Shown: piece after piece, positions 1 through 10,951 of the stretch
How the letters are laid out: every line of letters starts with the position of its first letter
Position numbering within the stretch: position 1 is the first letter of the stretch
DNA from: Aphrophora alni
Lineage: Eukaryota > Arthropoda > Insecta > Hemiptera > Aphrophoridae
Assembly: GCA_963513935.1 (NCBI GenBank)
Contig: OY740767.1
Span: 83,874,060 to 83,938,059, forward strand
Direction: 5' to 3'
DNA: 64,000 bases
Position numbers and translations under genes: made by a program
The notes under the pieces: model-generated
Told to the model about the DNA's origin: nothing
The model's input: only the letters and a program-made list of their open reading frames with translations
Database searches by the model: none

Positions 1-507
1 AAATATGATGTATTTTTATTACTTTCCAACATATCCGTAATAAGTAATGGGTCGTCTACAACAAAAGAATGGGGTGAGTTTTATCAAATTAGGAGAGCGG
101 CATGGCTCAGTTAGGGGAGAGGGTGCTCATGTGCCGAGTTAGGAATACGAACCGTCACAAATTACGCAGTTTCAGGTCGTTCAATGACGTTGCGTTTTCC
201 GTGTGATCATAAAATCAAGACGTTAAGCAATAAAAAATAAAAATAATAATATATCTATCAACTTCGGTATGAAGAAATAATTTGGGCGTATCTATTTTCC
301 ATTTTTTTCCCCTTAACTCGTTTTTGAATAACCACCATAAGACGCGTAATTACGATTTTTTGGAAATCAGCTTTAACAATTTTGTTCAGATTGTACTATT
401 AGGAAAACCAAATCACACGTACTTGGATCGTTATGAATAATCGTTAAAAAAAATCGATAAATCGTCCAAGGAATTGTTATAAAAGATCAATCGTACTAAC
501 GTTTATG

Positions 508-510
<3 letters not shown>

Positions 511-570
<60 letters not shown>
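511..570. repeat. (AT)n microsatellite, about 30 units
   Basis: Uninterrupted AT dinucleotide repeat read directly from the sequence. Such long tracts recur through the window. Confidence 0.98.
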
Positions 571-573
<3 letters not shown>

Positions 574-895
574 GTTTAACGACCCAACCCGTTAGCTAAA
601 TTGCAAGTAAAAGAAAATTGATAAGGTTCAGGGTAAATTAGCAAGAACAATGACCATCGTCATTAATAAATGTAAATATTAAAAAAAATTATATTGTTTA
701 TACAAATGTTTGTAAAAAGAATTTATACCAATAATCAAAAAATACGTTATCTCTCGTATGTAATATGTAAGGAAAACCTCAGTAATGAAGATGATAATAT
801 TTTTGGGGTGACGCCGAAGATTTTTATTGTAGTTAGTATTTTATTTTGTAGAAGGGTGTCTGATAAAGTTTGTAAAATGTTTTTACTTCAAAAAA

Positions 896-1078
896 CAGCT
901 GTTTTCAATACATGCATAGAGATGCTAAAGTTGTTATTTTTATTCTTAGGGTCCAAAAACATCAGCTGAGGTTGAAGTCATCAGCTGTTACTTCGTTTAT
1001 ACGAATTAAATAACGATTGTAAAGCATCTATAAAAAACAACCGATACTCTCGATTGTAAATAACCGGTAAAACAGCTG
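896..1078. promoter_or_regulatory. Cluster of four CAGCTG E-box motifs
   Basis: CAGCTG occurs at 896-901, 963-968, 982-987 and 1073-1078, with a fifth at 1520-1525. The first and last of the four share the longer context AAAACAGCTGTT. CAGCTG is a palindromic E-box recognised by some bHLH factors. In DNA this AT-rich, four copies in about 180 bases are more than expected by chance. A regulatory role is only an inference, as no promoter or gene is evident beside it; the motifs could also come from an old repeat. Confidence 0.3.
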
Positions 1079-1162
1079 TTACCATCGACTTGAAGGTAAA
1101 TAGGTTATAAAATTTTAGTTTTGTGAAATTGTTTTCTTATATTATTTGCAATATAACGAAAA

Positions 1163-1273
1163 ATATAATTCATCACTTGGACCAAAAGAAGCTTTTCGAT
1201 CCTCGCTCATTTTCTTGTTAAACTTGCGCTTGTATTGAAAAGCTTCACTTTTGGTCCTAGTGATGAAATATAC
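1163..1273. repeat. Inverted repeat, MITE-like or hairpin
   Basis: The left arm begins near 1163 and contains TTCATCACTTGGACCAAAAG and then AAGCTTTTC. The right arm, ending near 1273, is its reverse complement with a few mismatches (GAAAAGCTT, then CTTTTGGTCCTAGTGATGAA). The arms are about 33 bases and enclose a loop of about 40 bases. The whole could be a very short MITE or a transcribed hairpin. No transposase or clear target duplication was identified. Confidence 0.6.
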
Positions 1274-3665
1274 TTTGTTTGAAACGTTACATTGAACGTG
1301 TAAACTATCTTGAAGAAGTATTGAACTTCACTGTTTTACCGACGTAAAATTTAAATGATATTACAAACGTGAAAGATTATCGGAATTCTTAGTAGCATCA
1401 GAGGAAAATTAGTAAATGTTATTACAGTGAGTCTCCGCCTTGTCTGTACAGTGTCCCACTCTCTCTACAGTTCATTCCACGTAACTTGAGAGTAGAGAAA
1501 AACAAACATTGTGAGCTTGCAGCTGATGTGTTTCGTTCTAGCCTACTACGAACTTATCTATAGAAACTGAATTACCAGTATTCCTAGTCATCGCTTATTT
1601 ATACGATCAGTATTCATAAAGTGATAACTCGTGAAAGAAGTTGATTGTGTTCCAACTTTTATTTTAATTAGCACTATGATATTAATTAACAGAGTTTTAA
1701 TTGGTTTAAACTAAAAATAAGTATTTTTTCTATTTTTTAATATTTTTATTTCGGAGTTTCAAAAATCACTATTATTTTTGCAGTTAGCGAAAGATATTTT
1801 GGTATGTTACCATATTTTTTAGCTGAGCTGCCGAAAAACGCACGCGGAAAACCCGTTGAAAGTGGAAAATCCCAAATAGTAAAATAGAATAGACTGTATA
1901 CTTTATGTGCACAATTTGGCTATATGGTGCTGTGTTCCAACAAAGTACCCACTGCCGAGACATCTATTGGCATTCACTGTCAACAAAAAAATTGCACATT
2001 AAATATCTTATCTCAGTTGTCCATCTGGGTATACTTCCTTGTGTTTAGGACTTCCTTCTGTAACAGCAGGACCACTATAGACCTCAATTTGTGGAACTTA
2101 AAAACAACCTTAATCAAAATTTTGTTAAATTATTTGAATAGAGTTTATAATTATGTATGATTGTTTAATCAGTGATGGTTTGAGGTCATCAGATAATTTC
2201 GTATATAATTAATAATTGAGGTTTGTAGCTTTATGAGTTGAATATTTAAAATCTAATATACGTTAGGTAAGGGTTAGTTTTATTTACACAGTAAAACTAT
2301 CACAAAGTATATTATTGTCATATTTCAGTAAAACGTCAGAAAAAATGTTACGTCAGAAATTACTTAACAACTTAATATATTAGCTGTGGTTATGATAGCC
2401 ACTAAGCCCTATCTGTGAATGTACTAAACAGCCTTTATTGCATTGCTTGACTGTGAATGTATTAAACAGTCTTTAGTTTTGTTTTTGTCAGTGTCTCGAC
2501 GCCATAGTAAATTTACATCTAAAACTAAAATATTTCAACTTATTTAGGACATGATAATATGAGTTACACAAAAGATACAAAACTGTTTAAAATGGTCACT
2601 ATTTTGAAATTTTTCTTAAAATTTAAAATATTGTTAATAAGATTTTTTTTAGACATGTAAAAAAGTCCTTATATCAATTTTCAGGTTTTTATCTTAATTT
2701 TTGTCGATGCCATTATTAAGGTACCTACCATTACTTAGGTTCTGTTGAGGAAAAAATAGCAATAAAACTAAATTAACATAATTTTGAAAATATACGCAAC
2801 AAGAGTTTTGAGGAAAATTTCAGCATATTCATTGAATCGGTCGGTGGCTTCTTTCTGAGAAACGAGATTAGGCTCATTTGTAATAGTTTATTGAATATTT
2901 TCGATTGTTTGATAACAGGTTAGGTTAAGATTTATTGTAGTATTTATACTTGTTACAATTTATTTAATTAATATAATTTATTTTGATCTAAATTTTCTGG
3001 CATCTCTAACAAGTTAGGTCATACTATATTGAATTATATTCATATTTATTACAATATATTTAATTAAGATATTTAATAAAAATGAGAATTGTTCTAAAGT
3101 TGAGAATTATTTTAAGTACCAAAAACAGGGTAGATCAGGTTTTCAAATTATTATCTAAAACTTGTAGTAAAATCTACAACATCCAGTAGCACTGCTTTAT
3201 TCAATAAACTTAATGTAAACACTACATTCACTATAACTTCGAATTCCTTTCACTTAACCGTTAACACTAAATAAAGTAGGCCTCATTCAAAACCAGAAAT
3301 CAACTAATCTCTGAAGTATGTTCCCCGAGGCCATACATTGGGAATAGTTTAATAGAATTCCTTGTGTGAAAACCTGTTGAGTTTGTAGCTTTCCTGGTTA
3401 CGATTAATTAAATAATATACATTATCATTAGTAATCATAGTTATTGAGAACAAAATTATTCCATGTTAGATATATAGAACTGGGCCTATACGCAACTCTC
3501 TAAGTTTCCCTTGTCATTTGCTATTCAAAACATTACGTATTTCCTTTGTATATTGCAATATATATACTATATGTCCAACACTTTAATGCCCTGCTTTAAT
3601 GTGCTTTAATGTACATGTGTTAAAGTTTTACAAATTTGGGTAAATTTTTGTAATGTTTAATGTTT

Positions 3666-3668
<3 letters not shown>

Positions 3669-3709
<41 letters not shown>
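3669..3709. repeat. (AT)n microsatellite, about 20 units
   Basis: Uninterrupted TA/AT dinucleotide run read directly from the sequence. A second, shorter tract lies near 3840-3865. Confidence 0.95.
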
Positions 3710-3712
<3 letters not shown>

Positions 3713-4989
3713 AAATAACCTACTATGTTAGGACTAAATGAACTGACTTAAGTTAAGATGGAACTTTTGCCAGGTTCAACTTTCTACGATTCAAAATAGC
3801 TCCTGCTGAAAAATAACACGTACGAATTAAGTTAGAAATATATATAAATATATATATATATATATTTTATTTATCAAGGAACTAAATATTTCTGAAATAA
3901 ATGTATAAACATGGTTAAAATAAGAGTATTTTCGCACACAAAAAACGGAAAATAAAATATAGAGAAATAATAACTTTACAATATAACTAATTTAGCGTTA
4001 GCAATACTTTTCAATAATTATGTTCTTTAAACGGTTTTTCCTCATATTTAATAATTGATTACCAAAGTTGGTAATAAATAAAAGAAATTGTACAACGCAG
4101 TGCGCTTGTAGAAATTATCCATTTACTTTTGTACTGTTTAATGATAACAGTTTCAAAGAAATTTCGCCCTCGTTAAGATTCTTTGGTGGCCTTGTTACTT
4201 CAAACACAATTACATAAGGTTTGAACAGAAACATCTGCACGATTTATATTAACAAAATGTACCCACACTCACACAGGTAGCATTGAATAAAGATAACAAC
4301 TTCGTGGCCGTCATGCTGAATGTTTAGAAAGGACTGAAAGCTTTGCTATTGTTGAAATAACATGCGTCAGGCTGCATCTGTGACAACTATTGTATAGATG
4401 TTTGGTAATTGACAACTTAACTAATTCCGCGAGAAAAACGTGAGTAGGCCGCATAATATTCTTCCTTACCAAGAAAACAAATAATTTATTACTATAATTG
4501 AGCAGGGGCGTTACCAACGATGCAAATAATTCCAATCACTGAACTTTCACAAAACTATAAAAATTACATAAATAGGTCAACGCTTTTATATACTTATTGT
4601 TTTGTTGTTGTGTTGAACTTTCTAACTGTACGCGTGAAACTATTGCAATGATCTAGAGTAATAAATTTTAATTTCTGAATAAATTGTGCAAAAATGTATA
4701 TTTTAATAAGAATGTCGATTATGATAATTTCCTATTCATCTTGGAGTGTTTACGTTATGGCACTTACGATTTATTGTAGCTAATAATTTCATTTAATTTT
4801 TAATTTGTTTTAATAAATACAAAAACTATAAATTATGTAAAACTTGGATTATTTATAAACTTGACCACGTCGTGAACCAGGTTTTCTTCTTCTCTAGGCT
4901 ATTACTTCCCACATACTATTCCGAATAGGTAATAATGCAAGAATAAATGCTACAGTGGACATTGAATATTGATAATTGTGTTTTAATAA

Positions 4990-6873
4990 TGTTACCAGGG
5001 GACTTAAATTTAAGAAAGGCGGAACCAAATGGTAACAATGTTTGAAAATAGAAATAAAAAAAAGACAAAGACAAATTTAGTAATTAACAAGGCTCAAGTT
5101 TATTGAACAAAAAAAGAAATTTCGACGTTTCAGATTTTATCATTTACAACTGAGAAAGACATCCTGAGACAAAATTATCATAAACACCTTATGATTAACA
5201 ATATTATATTTTAAAAAAAGATTATACGCCCTTAAAGTGAAATATTATAATTTAAAAAAAAATTAATCAATAGAGTCTGAAAATTTATCCCCCCCCCTTT
5301 TTTTTTTTTAGTTTATATATTTTATAGTTACAAAATTTAACAAAAGACAATGAGCACAGCTTAACAATTAGCTGGATTATAATTAATCCAAAAAAAAAGA
5401 TTATATGCCCTTAAATGTAAAAATTACAAAATAAAAAAAAAGATGAAAAGATACTGATTTTTTATTTCCCCCCCCCCCTTTTAACTTTATGAAATGATAG
5501 CTTTCTAAAACAGTTACATAATATTACTTATTTTATAAATTACTTAAATGCTATATTGGCCAATAAATATATATATATTTTAGATAAAGAATTTATTATA
5601 AAAAAAAGAAGTTTATTTAAAAAGAAAATTTTGAATATTTAATTTTATTAATTGACGTCAATATTTTAATTTAGAAAATAACCTCTGGGAGGTTGTTAGG
5701 ACCGAAAGTTTGCATGCAGGCTCCACCCAATAATTTTTATATATTTTATAATTAATTACACAAGTCTACATCTAAAAGAATGTTTTAAGAAAACATATTC
5801 GCTGAAATAAATTTTAGGCACATATACAATATGAGTTTAATTAAAGTTCAATAAAGTTAGTTTTTTTCTTTTTTTTTTTTTTTTACATCACTTTTGTGCA
5901 CATGAAACTGAAGCTAAGTTGGATAAAACGTGTTTTGGTTAACAGGACGAAACATGTCTAGATCTTTCGCTGTGTTTCTTCTACCAGCATATTAGCTATA
6001 GCAAAAAACATGTTTTTTAGTGTCTGTACAAAATCGGACATGTTTTAGCATTAATGTTCATTATTAAAGAAAATATCTGGTTATTTGTCAAAATCAAAGA
6101 AAATTGATTGTATAACAGAAATTCGTTAAGATTGTACTTAAAAGCTTCTTAGATGATTATAAATCTATTTATATATATTTAATTTTGTTTGAAACAAAGC
6201 TTGTATAAGACTTGCAAAGATTTGCAAAAGTCTGCAAAACGAAATTTTCTGATTTAGAACAGATTTCTTCAATTGTTTTATATTTGACATGTACAATGAG
6301 ATATTTCGATCATTCAAAGTTCAACATTAGTTTGCACTTATTTCACATAATTGTTCCAAACTCAAAATGTGCCTTTACAAGATTTTGTAAAGTATGTTTT
6401 AAGAAAAGTAAATTTTTATAATCATTGAGTTTCAAAAGAACATTGAATATTAAATAAAACATGAAATACATATTTTAAAAATACATGATAATTAATAAAT
6501 TGTTTTAAAGCATTAACAAAAATTTAATATATGATAAAATCTGTACCTGGAAAATCCTGTCGCAGTTCACGTAAGCTTGTGCCGTGAAAACGAAAATTTA
6601 CTAAACATTATAGAACTAAAACGCACAAAACTTGTAGATTAACATTGCCAAAAAACTAGGGTTGAAATTTTGAAGTCCAAGAAAGAAATTTATCTCTAAC
6701 GTAGTTAAATATGGATGTCAGACATTGTGTGACTACAGGTAGACTGGCTAAAGGTTTTAGATCGGCTCGCTAACCAGCCGTTGTACTCTGTACTTAGATA
6801 GAGACGGAAGATAAGAGGCACGGCGAGTGGACTGCCGATAACAAAAATGCAGATTTATTTTATGAATGCTACA
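4990..6873 (-). repeat. LTR copy 1 (1884 bp)
   Basis: It begins TGTTACCAGGGG and ends GAATGCTACA on the plus strand; on the coding (minus) strand it reads TGTAGC...GGTAACA. Within it is an imperfect direct repeat (near 5212-5300 and 5385-5490): an A-run, GATTATRYGCCCTTAAA, then a long C-run followed by T. The small open frame at 6212-6421 recurs in every LTR only because the DNA is repeated, and it has no recognisable domain. Confidence 0.9.
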
Positions 6874-6874
6874 G

Positions 6875-6886
6875 CTCTCCCCCCCC
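6875..6886 (-). promoter_or_regulatory. Polypurine tract of the LTR element, copy 1
   Basis: Read on the minus strand this is GGGGGGGGAGAG, separated by one base from the LTR start TGTAGC. A purine tract at this place primes plus-strand DNA synthesis in LTR elements and independently supports the minus-strand orientation. The second copy is at 10940-10951. Confidence 0.75.
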
Positions 6887-6919
6887 GAAAGACGGAGTTA
6901 GGGTGGAGTCAGAAAAGAG

Positions 6920-7020
6920 GCCAGAAGGGCCTCCCGCAAAATTTTGAAAAAGGGGCAAAGGGCCAGAGGGGCCTCCAAAAGATTCTAAAGAAGGGGCCAG
7001 AAGGGCCTCCCACAAAATTT
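6920..7020. repeat. Short GC-rich tandem repeat inside the internal domain
   Basis: Three imperfect units of about 40 bases contain GGCCAGAAGGGCCTCC or GGCCAGAGGGGCCTCC followed by an AAAATTT-type end. Each core is itself a partial palindrome (GGCC...GGCC). The same array recurs in internal copy 2 at about 10985-11085. Confidence 0.8.
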
Positions 7021-8613
7021 AGCAACGGGGCACGTGATAGAAACAACGCTTCATAATGCTTTAATAATCACCACTCTAGGGTGTAGCCTCCTTCGGCACT
7101 TACTTATTAAATTTTGAAATTTCTATAGCGTCTCAGCTCTTCCCACCTATCATTGGGACAAGCCCCCGACAGAAAGAGCTGAAGGATGACGCAAAGGTCG
7201 ACATTGCTGTGCATGAACTGACTTTGTACTCTAAGGTACGTGGGGAAAGGGGTGGAGTGGCACCTCGGGACACCAAGAGGAGGTGACCACTCCGGGGACC
7301 AGGGGAGGGAAAGTGCATAGCACTAAGGACTTCAGGAAAAGGCCGGACTCAGAGGAAGCTCACATGCGGGAGGAGCAATTTTAATCCTCTGAACCGACCA
7401 TTAAAATATACATATCAAAAATAAATAAAAATAAAACAAAAACTCCTGAAGCCTTTTAGGTCAGATCATGCTCAGCGTCGTTATTTTTTAAACTCCTCTT
7501 CTCCCATACGAAGAGAAATTTAAACTATTCACGGCTCTTAACAATTTCCGTGAGAAAAAAGAATTTTGAAGGGTCTAAACAAATAATCCATTTGAAAAAT
7601 AAACAAAGAAGCAGTATGAAACGTTGGGGAGTCAAAAAATTTTCTGCTGCGCAAAGCAGGGCTTGTAGTTGACTTAAGGTCTTATATGTGTATCTTTAAT
7701 CATGTGCCCCAAAAAGGAATTTAAATTAATCAAAAAAGGTGTAAAAAAAAATTTCATCAAAATTTCTAAGTGTTAAAAAAAAAGATGTACAAAAGAAAGA
7801 AGTGTAAAAAAAAAGGTGTAGCAAAAGAGATGGTGCCAAGATGAAAGTATATAAAAGGTGACCCATGACAAAAAAAAACAAACTCCGGTTTTCTCAACCC
7901 TAAACAAACTAAATAAGGAACCAACATGTTGACCTGCTAATAAAAAAGACAAACAACCGAATAATTTAAAGAATAGACAAACAGGCCAACCATGTTGTCC
8001 TACATACAAAACTGGGCCCCTATAAATTTGGAAAAGAAAATTTAGCTCACAATGATATATTATTAAGGAGTGTTCAGCATTTCAATTTACTATTAAACAA
8101 ATGCCACCATCTGCATCAACCAGTCCACTGCCATCCCGCCTATTGCTCATGATGATAAAATTAAAAAAAAAAATAAATAAAAATAATTTTCTTTCAAGAT
8201 GACGAAAACAAAAAAAAATTCAAAAGCAAGCTCCGTGTTCTTTAACGGGTCCACTAATCGCAGCAAATCCACTGCCATTTTAACTGTTGCTGATAATTAT
8301 TGAAAAAAAATAAACCAAGTAATTTTAAAAAAAAATTTCTTTTAAGATGATGCAAAAAATGAAAAAGCCAGAGAAAGACTCAAGAAATATATGTAGTGTA
8401 GTTGTTGTGTATATGTGTGTGTGTAAGTATGAATTAATACAGACAAGCGAAAGAAAACTCGAGAAAATTTTTGAAGGAGATTTTGAATTTTTTTTGTTTT
8501 TTTTTTGTTTTTAACTATTTTTGGATTTTATTATTTATTAAAATTTTTTTTTGATTCCCGAATGAGCCCGCTGTCTGGATCAAATTCAGTGAATGACTAG
8601 TGTGCAGTGTTTG

Positions 8614-8616
<3 letters not shown>

Positions 8617-8661
<45 letters not shown>
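8617..8661. repeat. (AT)n microsatellite inside internal domain 1
   Basis: About 22 AT units. The counterpart in copy 2 lies at 12682-12726 with almost the same length, which again argues that the two units separated recently. Confidence 0.95.
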
Positions 8662-8667
<6 letters not shown>

Positions 8668-9038
8668 TTTAAGCAGACAAAATAATAATAAAAAAAAATT
8701 TTATCAAAATTGGTTTAGAAGTTTTTGTGTAAGTGTTTATAAAAATAAATAAATAATAAATAAAAAAGAGACTATAGATTTATAGAGATTTGAATATTTA
8801 AAATAAATAGAATAAAAAAAAATTTCATCAGCAACAGTTGTGCAGTATTTGAAAAAGCTGCAAAACATAAAAATGAGCCTTGTTTAACAAAGATAATTTT
8901 GAATTTAAATTTAGATAGTTCCAATGCAAAATTTTGAAAATTAACTACGGTTCCAGAATTTAAAATTAACAACTCTATAATTTAATTTAACCACACTAGA
9001 ATCTAGAATCAACCACGCTAGAATAGAAAATCAACCAC

Positions 9039-9050
9039 GCTCTGCTACCA
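9039..9050 (-). promoter_or_regulatory. Primer binding site for initiator tRNA-Met, copy 1
   Basis: The plus strand reads GCTCTGCTACCA, the same as the 3' end (with CCA) of animal initiator tRNA-Met. On the element's minus strand it is therefore the complementary primer site TGGTAGCAGAGC. It sits 6 bases (GAAACA) from the LTR edge. The neighbouring motif CAACCACGCT is duplicated just upstream (about 9010-9042). Confidence 0.85.
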
Positions 9051-9056
9051 GAAACA

Positions 9057-10938
9057 TGTTACCAGGGGACTTAAATTTAAGAAAGGCGGAACCAAATGGT
9101 AACAATGTTTGAAAATAGAAATAAAAAAAAGACAAAGACAAATTTAGTAATTAACAAGGCTCAAGTTTATTGAACAAAAAAAGAAATTTCGACGTTTCAG
9201 ATTTTATCATTTACAACTGAGAAAGACATCCTGAGACAAAATTATCATAAACACCTTATGATTAACAATATTATATTTTAAAAAAAGATTATACGCCCTT
9301 AAAGTGAAATATTATAATTTAAAAAAAAATTAATCAATAGAGTCTGAAAATTTATCCCCCCCCCTTTTTTTTTTTAGTTTATATATTTTATAGTTACAAA
9401 ATTTAACAAAAGACAATGAGCACAGCTTAACAATTAGCTGGATTATAATTAATCCAAAAAAAAAGATTATATGCCCTTAAATGTAAAAATTACAAAATAA
9501 AAAAAAAGATGAAAAGATACTGATTTTTTATTTCCCCCCCCCCTTTTAACTTTATGAAATGATAGCTTTCTAAAACAGTTACATAATATTACTTATTTTA
9601 TAAATTACTTAAATGCTATATTGGCCAATAAATATATATATATTTTAGATAAAGAATTTATTATAAAAAAAAGAAGTTTATTTAAAAAGAAAATTTTGAA
9701 TATTTAATTTTATTAATTGACGTCAATATTTTAATTTAGAAAATAACCTCTGGGAGGTTGTTAGGACCGAAAGTTTGCATGCAGGCTCCACCCAATAATT
9801 TTTATATATTTTATAATTAATTACACAAGTCTACATCTAAAAGAATGTTTTAAGAAAACATATTCGCTGAAATAAATTTTAGGCACATATACAATATGAG
9901 TTTAATTAAAGTTCAATAAAGTTAGTTTTTTTCTTTTTTTTTTTTTTTTACATCACTTTTGTGCACATGAAACTGAAGCTAAGTTGGATAAAACGTGTTT
10001 TGGTTAACAGGACGAAACATGTCTAGATCTTTCGCTGTGTTTCTTCTACCAGCATATTAGCTATAGCAAAAAACATGTTTTTTAGTGTCTGTACAAAATC
10101 GGACATGTTTTAGCATTAATGTTCATTATTAAAGAAAATATCTGGTTATTTGTCAAAATCAAAGAAAATTGATTGTATAACAGAAATTCGTTAAGATTGT
10201 ACTTAAAAGCTTCTTAGATGATTATAAATCTATTTATATATATTTAATTTTGTTTGAAACAAAGCTTGTATAAGACTTGCAAAGATTTGCAAAAGTCTGC
10301 AAAACGAAATTTTCTGATTTAGAACAGATTTCTTCAATTGTTTTATATTTGACATGTACAATGAGATATTTCGATCATTCAAAGTTCAACATTAGTTTGC
10401 ACTTATTTCACATAATTGTTCCAAACTCAAAATGTGCCTTTACAAGATTTTGTAAAGTATGTTTTAAGAAAAGTAAATTTTTATAATCATTGAGTTTCAA
10501 AAGAACATTGAATATTAAATAAAACATGAAATACATATTTTAAAAATACATGATAATTAATAAATTGTTTTAAAGCATTAACAAAAATTTAATATATGAT
10601 AAAATCTGTACCTGGAAAATCCTGTCGCAGTTCACGTAAGCTTGTGCCGTGAAAACGAAAATTTACTAAACATTATAGAACTAAAACGCACAAAACTTGT
10701 AGATTAACATTGCCAAAAAACTAGGGTTGAAATTTTGAAGTCCAAGAAAGAAATTTATCTCTAACGTAGTTAAATATGGATGTCAGACATTGTGTGACTA
10801 CAGGTAGACTGGCTAAAGGTTTTAGATCGGCTCGCTAACCAGCCGTTGTACTCTGTACTTAGATAGAGACGGAAGATAAGAGGCACGGCGAGTGGACTGC
10901 CGATAACAAAAATGCAGATTTATTTTATGAATGCTACA
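9057..10938 (-). repeat. LTR copy 2 (1882 bp), shared by both units
   Basis: Same ends as copy 1. It differs from copy 1 in homopolymer lengths, for example one T fewer after the first C-run and one C fewer in the second C-run. It lies between the two internal domains and so serves as the LTR of both. Confidence 0.9.
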
Positions 10939-10939
10939 G

Positions 10940-10951
10940 CTCTCCCCCCCC
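10940..10951 (-). promoter_or_regulatory. Polypurine tract, copy 2
   Basis: GGGGGGGGAGAG on the minus strand, one base from LTR 2, as in copy 1. Confidence 0.75.

Larger units (their letters stand above)
1..4989. other. AT-rich non-coding region upstream of the LTR element
   Basis: I see no gene here. The longest open frames (694-969, 1924-2160 on +, 4311-4535 on -) have no recognisable domain and biased AT-rich composition. The region does hold (AT)n tracts, an inverted-repeat element near 1163-1273, a cluster of CAGCTG motifs at 896-1078, and an imperfect ~26-bp direct repeat (around 2414 and 2450, both starting CTGTGAATGTA). Bases ~60-230 are somewhat GC-richer and could be old transposon sequence, but I cannot name it. 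Confidence 0.6.
6874..9056 (-). other. Internal domain copy 1, no recognisable gag or pol
   Basis: 2183 bases between LTR 1 and LTR 2. The part nearest LTR 1 (about 6874-7400) is notably GC-richer than the rest of the window. It carries a short ~40-base imperfect tandem repeat around GGCCAGAAGGGCCTCCC (6920-7020). The remainder is A-rich. Another imperfect direct repeat of ~95 bases covers 8118-8212 and 8262-8357 (both contain TCCACTGCCAT and an AAGATGA-type end). The open frames (6847-7056 +; 7133-7318, 7773-8009 and 8772-8972 -) are 61-78 codons and show no zinc knuckle, protease or polymerase motif. I therefore call it non-coding, though a diverged short gag piece in the GC-rich part cannot be excluded. 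Confidence 0.75.

Noticed and set aside
60..230. GC-richer start of the window resembling the end of a DNA transposon
   Set aside because: No inverted partner or target duplication seen; the left side may be cut by the window edge.
6212..6421. 69-codon frame repeated at 10277 and 14343
   Set aside because: It is repeated only because it lies in the LTR. It is antisense to the element and has no domain.
6847..7056. 69-codon plus frame rich in KGPEGPP-type repeats (also 10912)
   Set aside because: The protein repeat comes from the GC-rich DNA tandem repeat, spans the LTR edge, and is antisense to the element.
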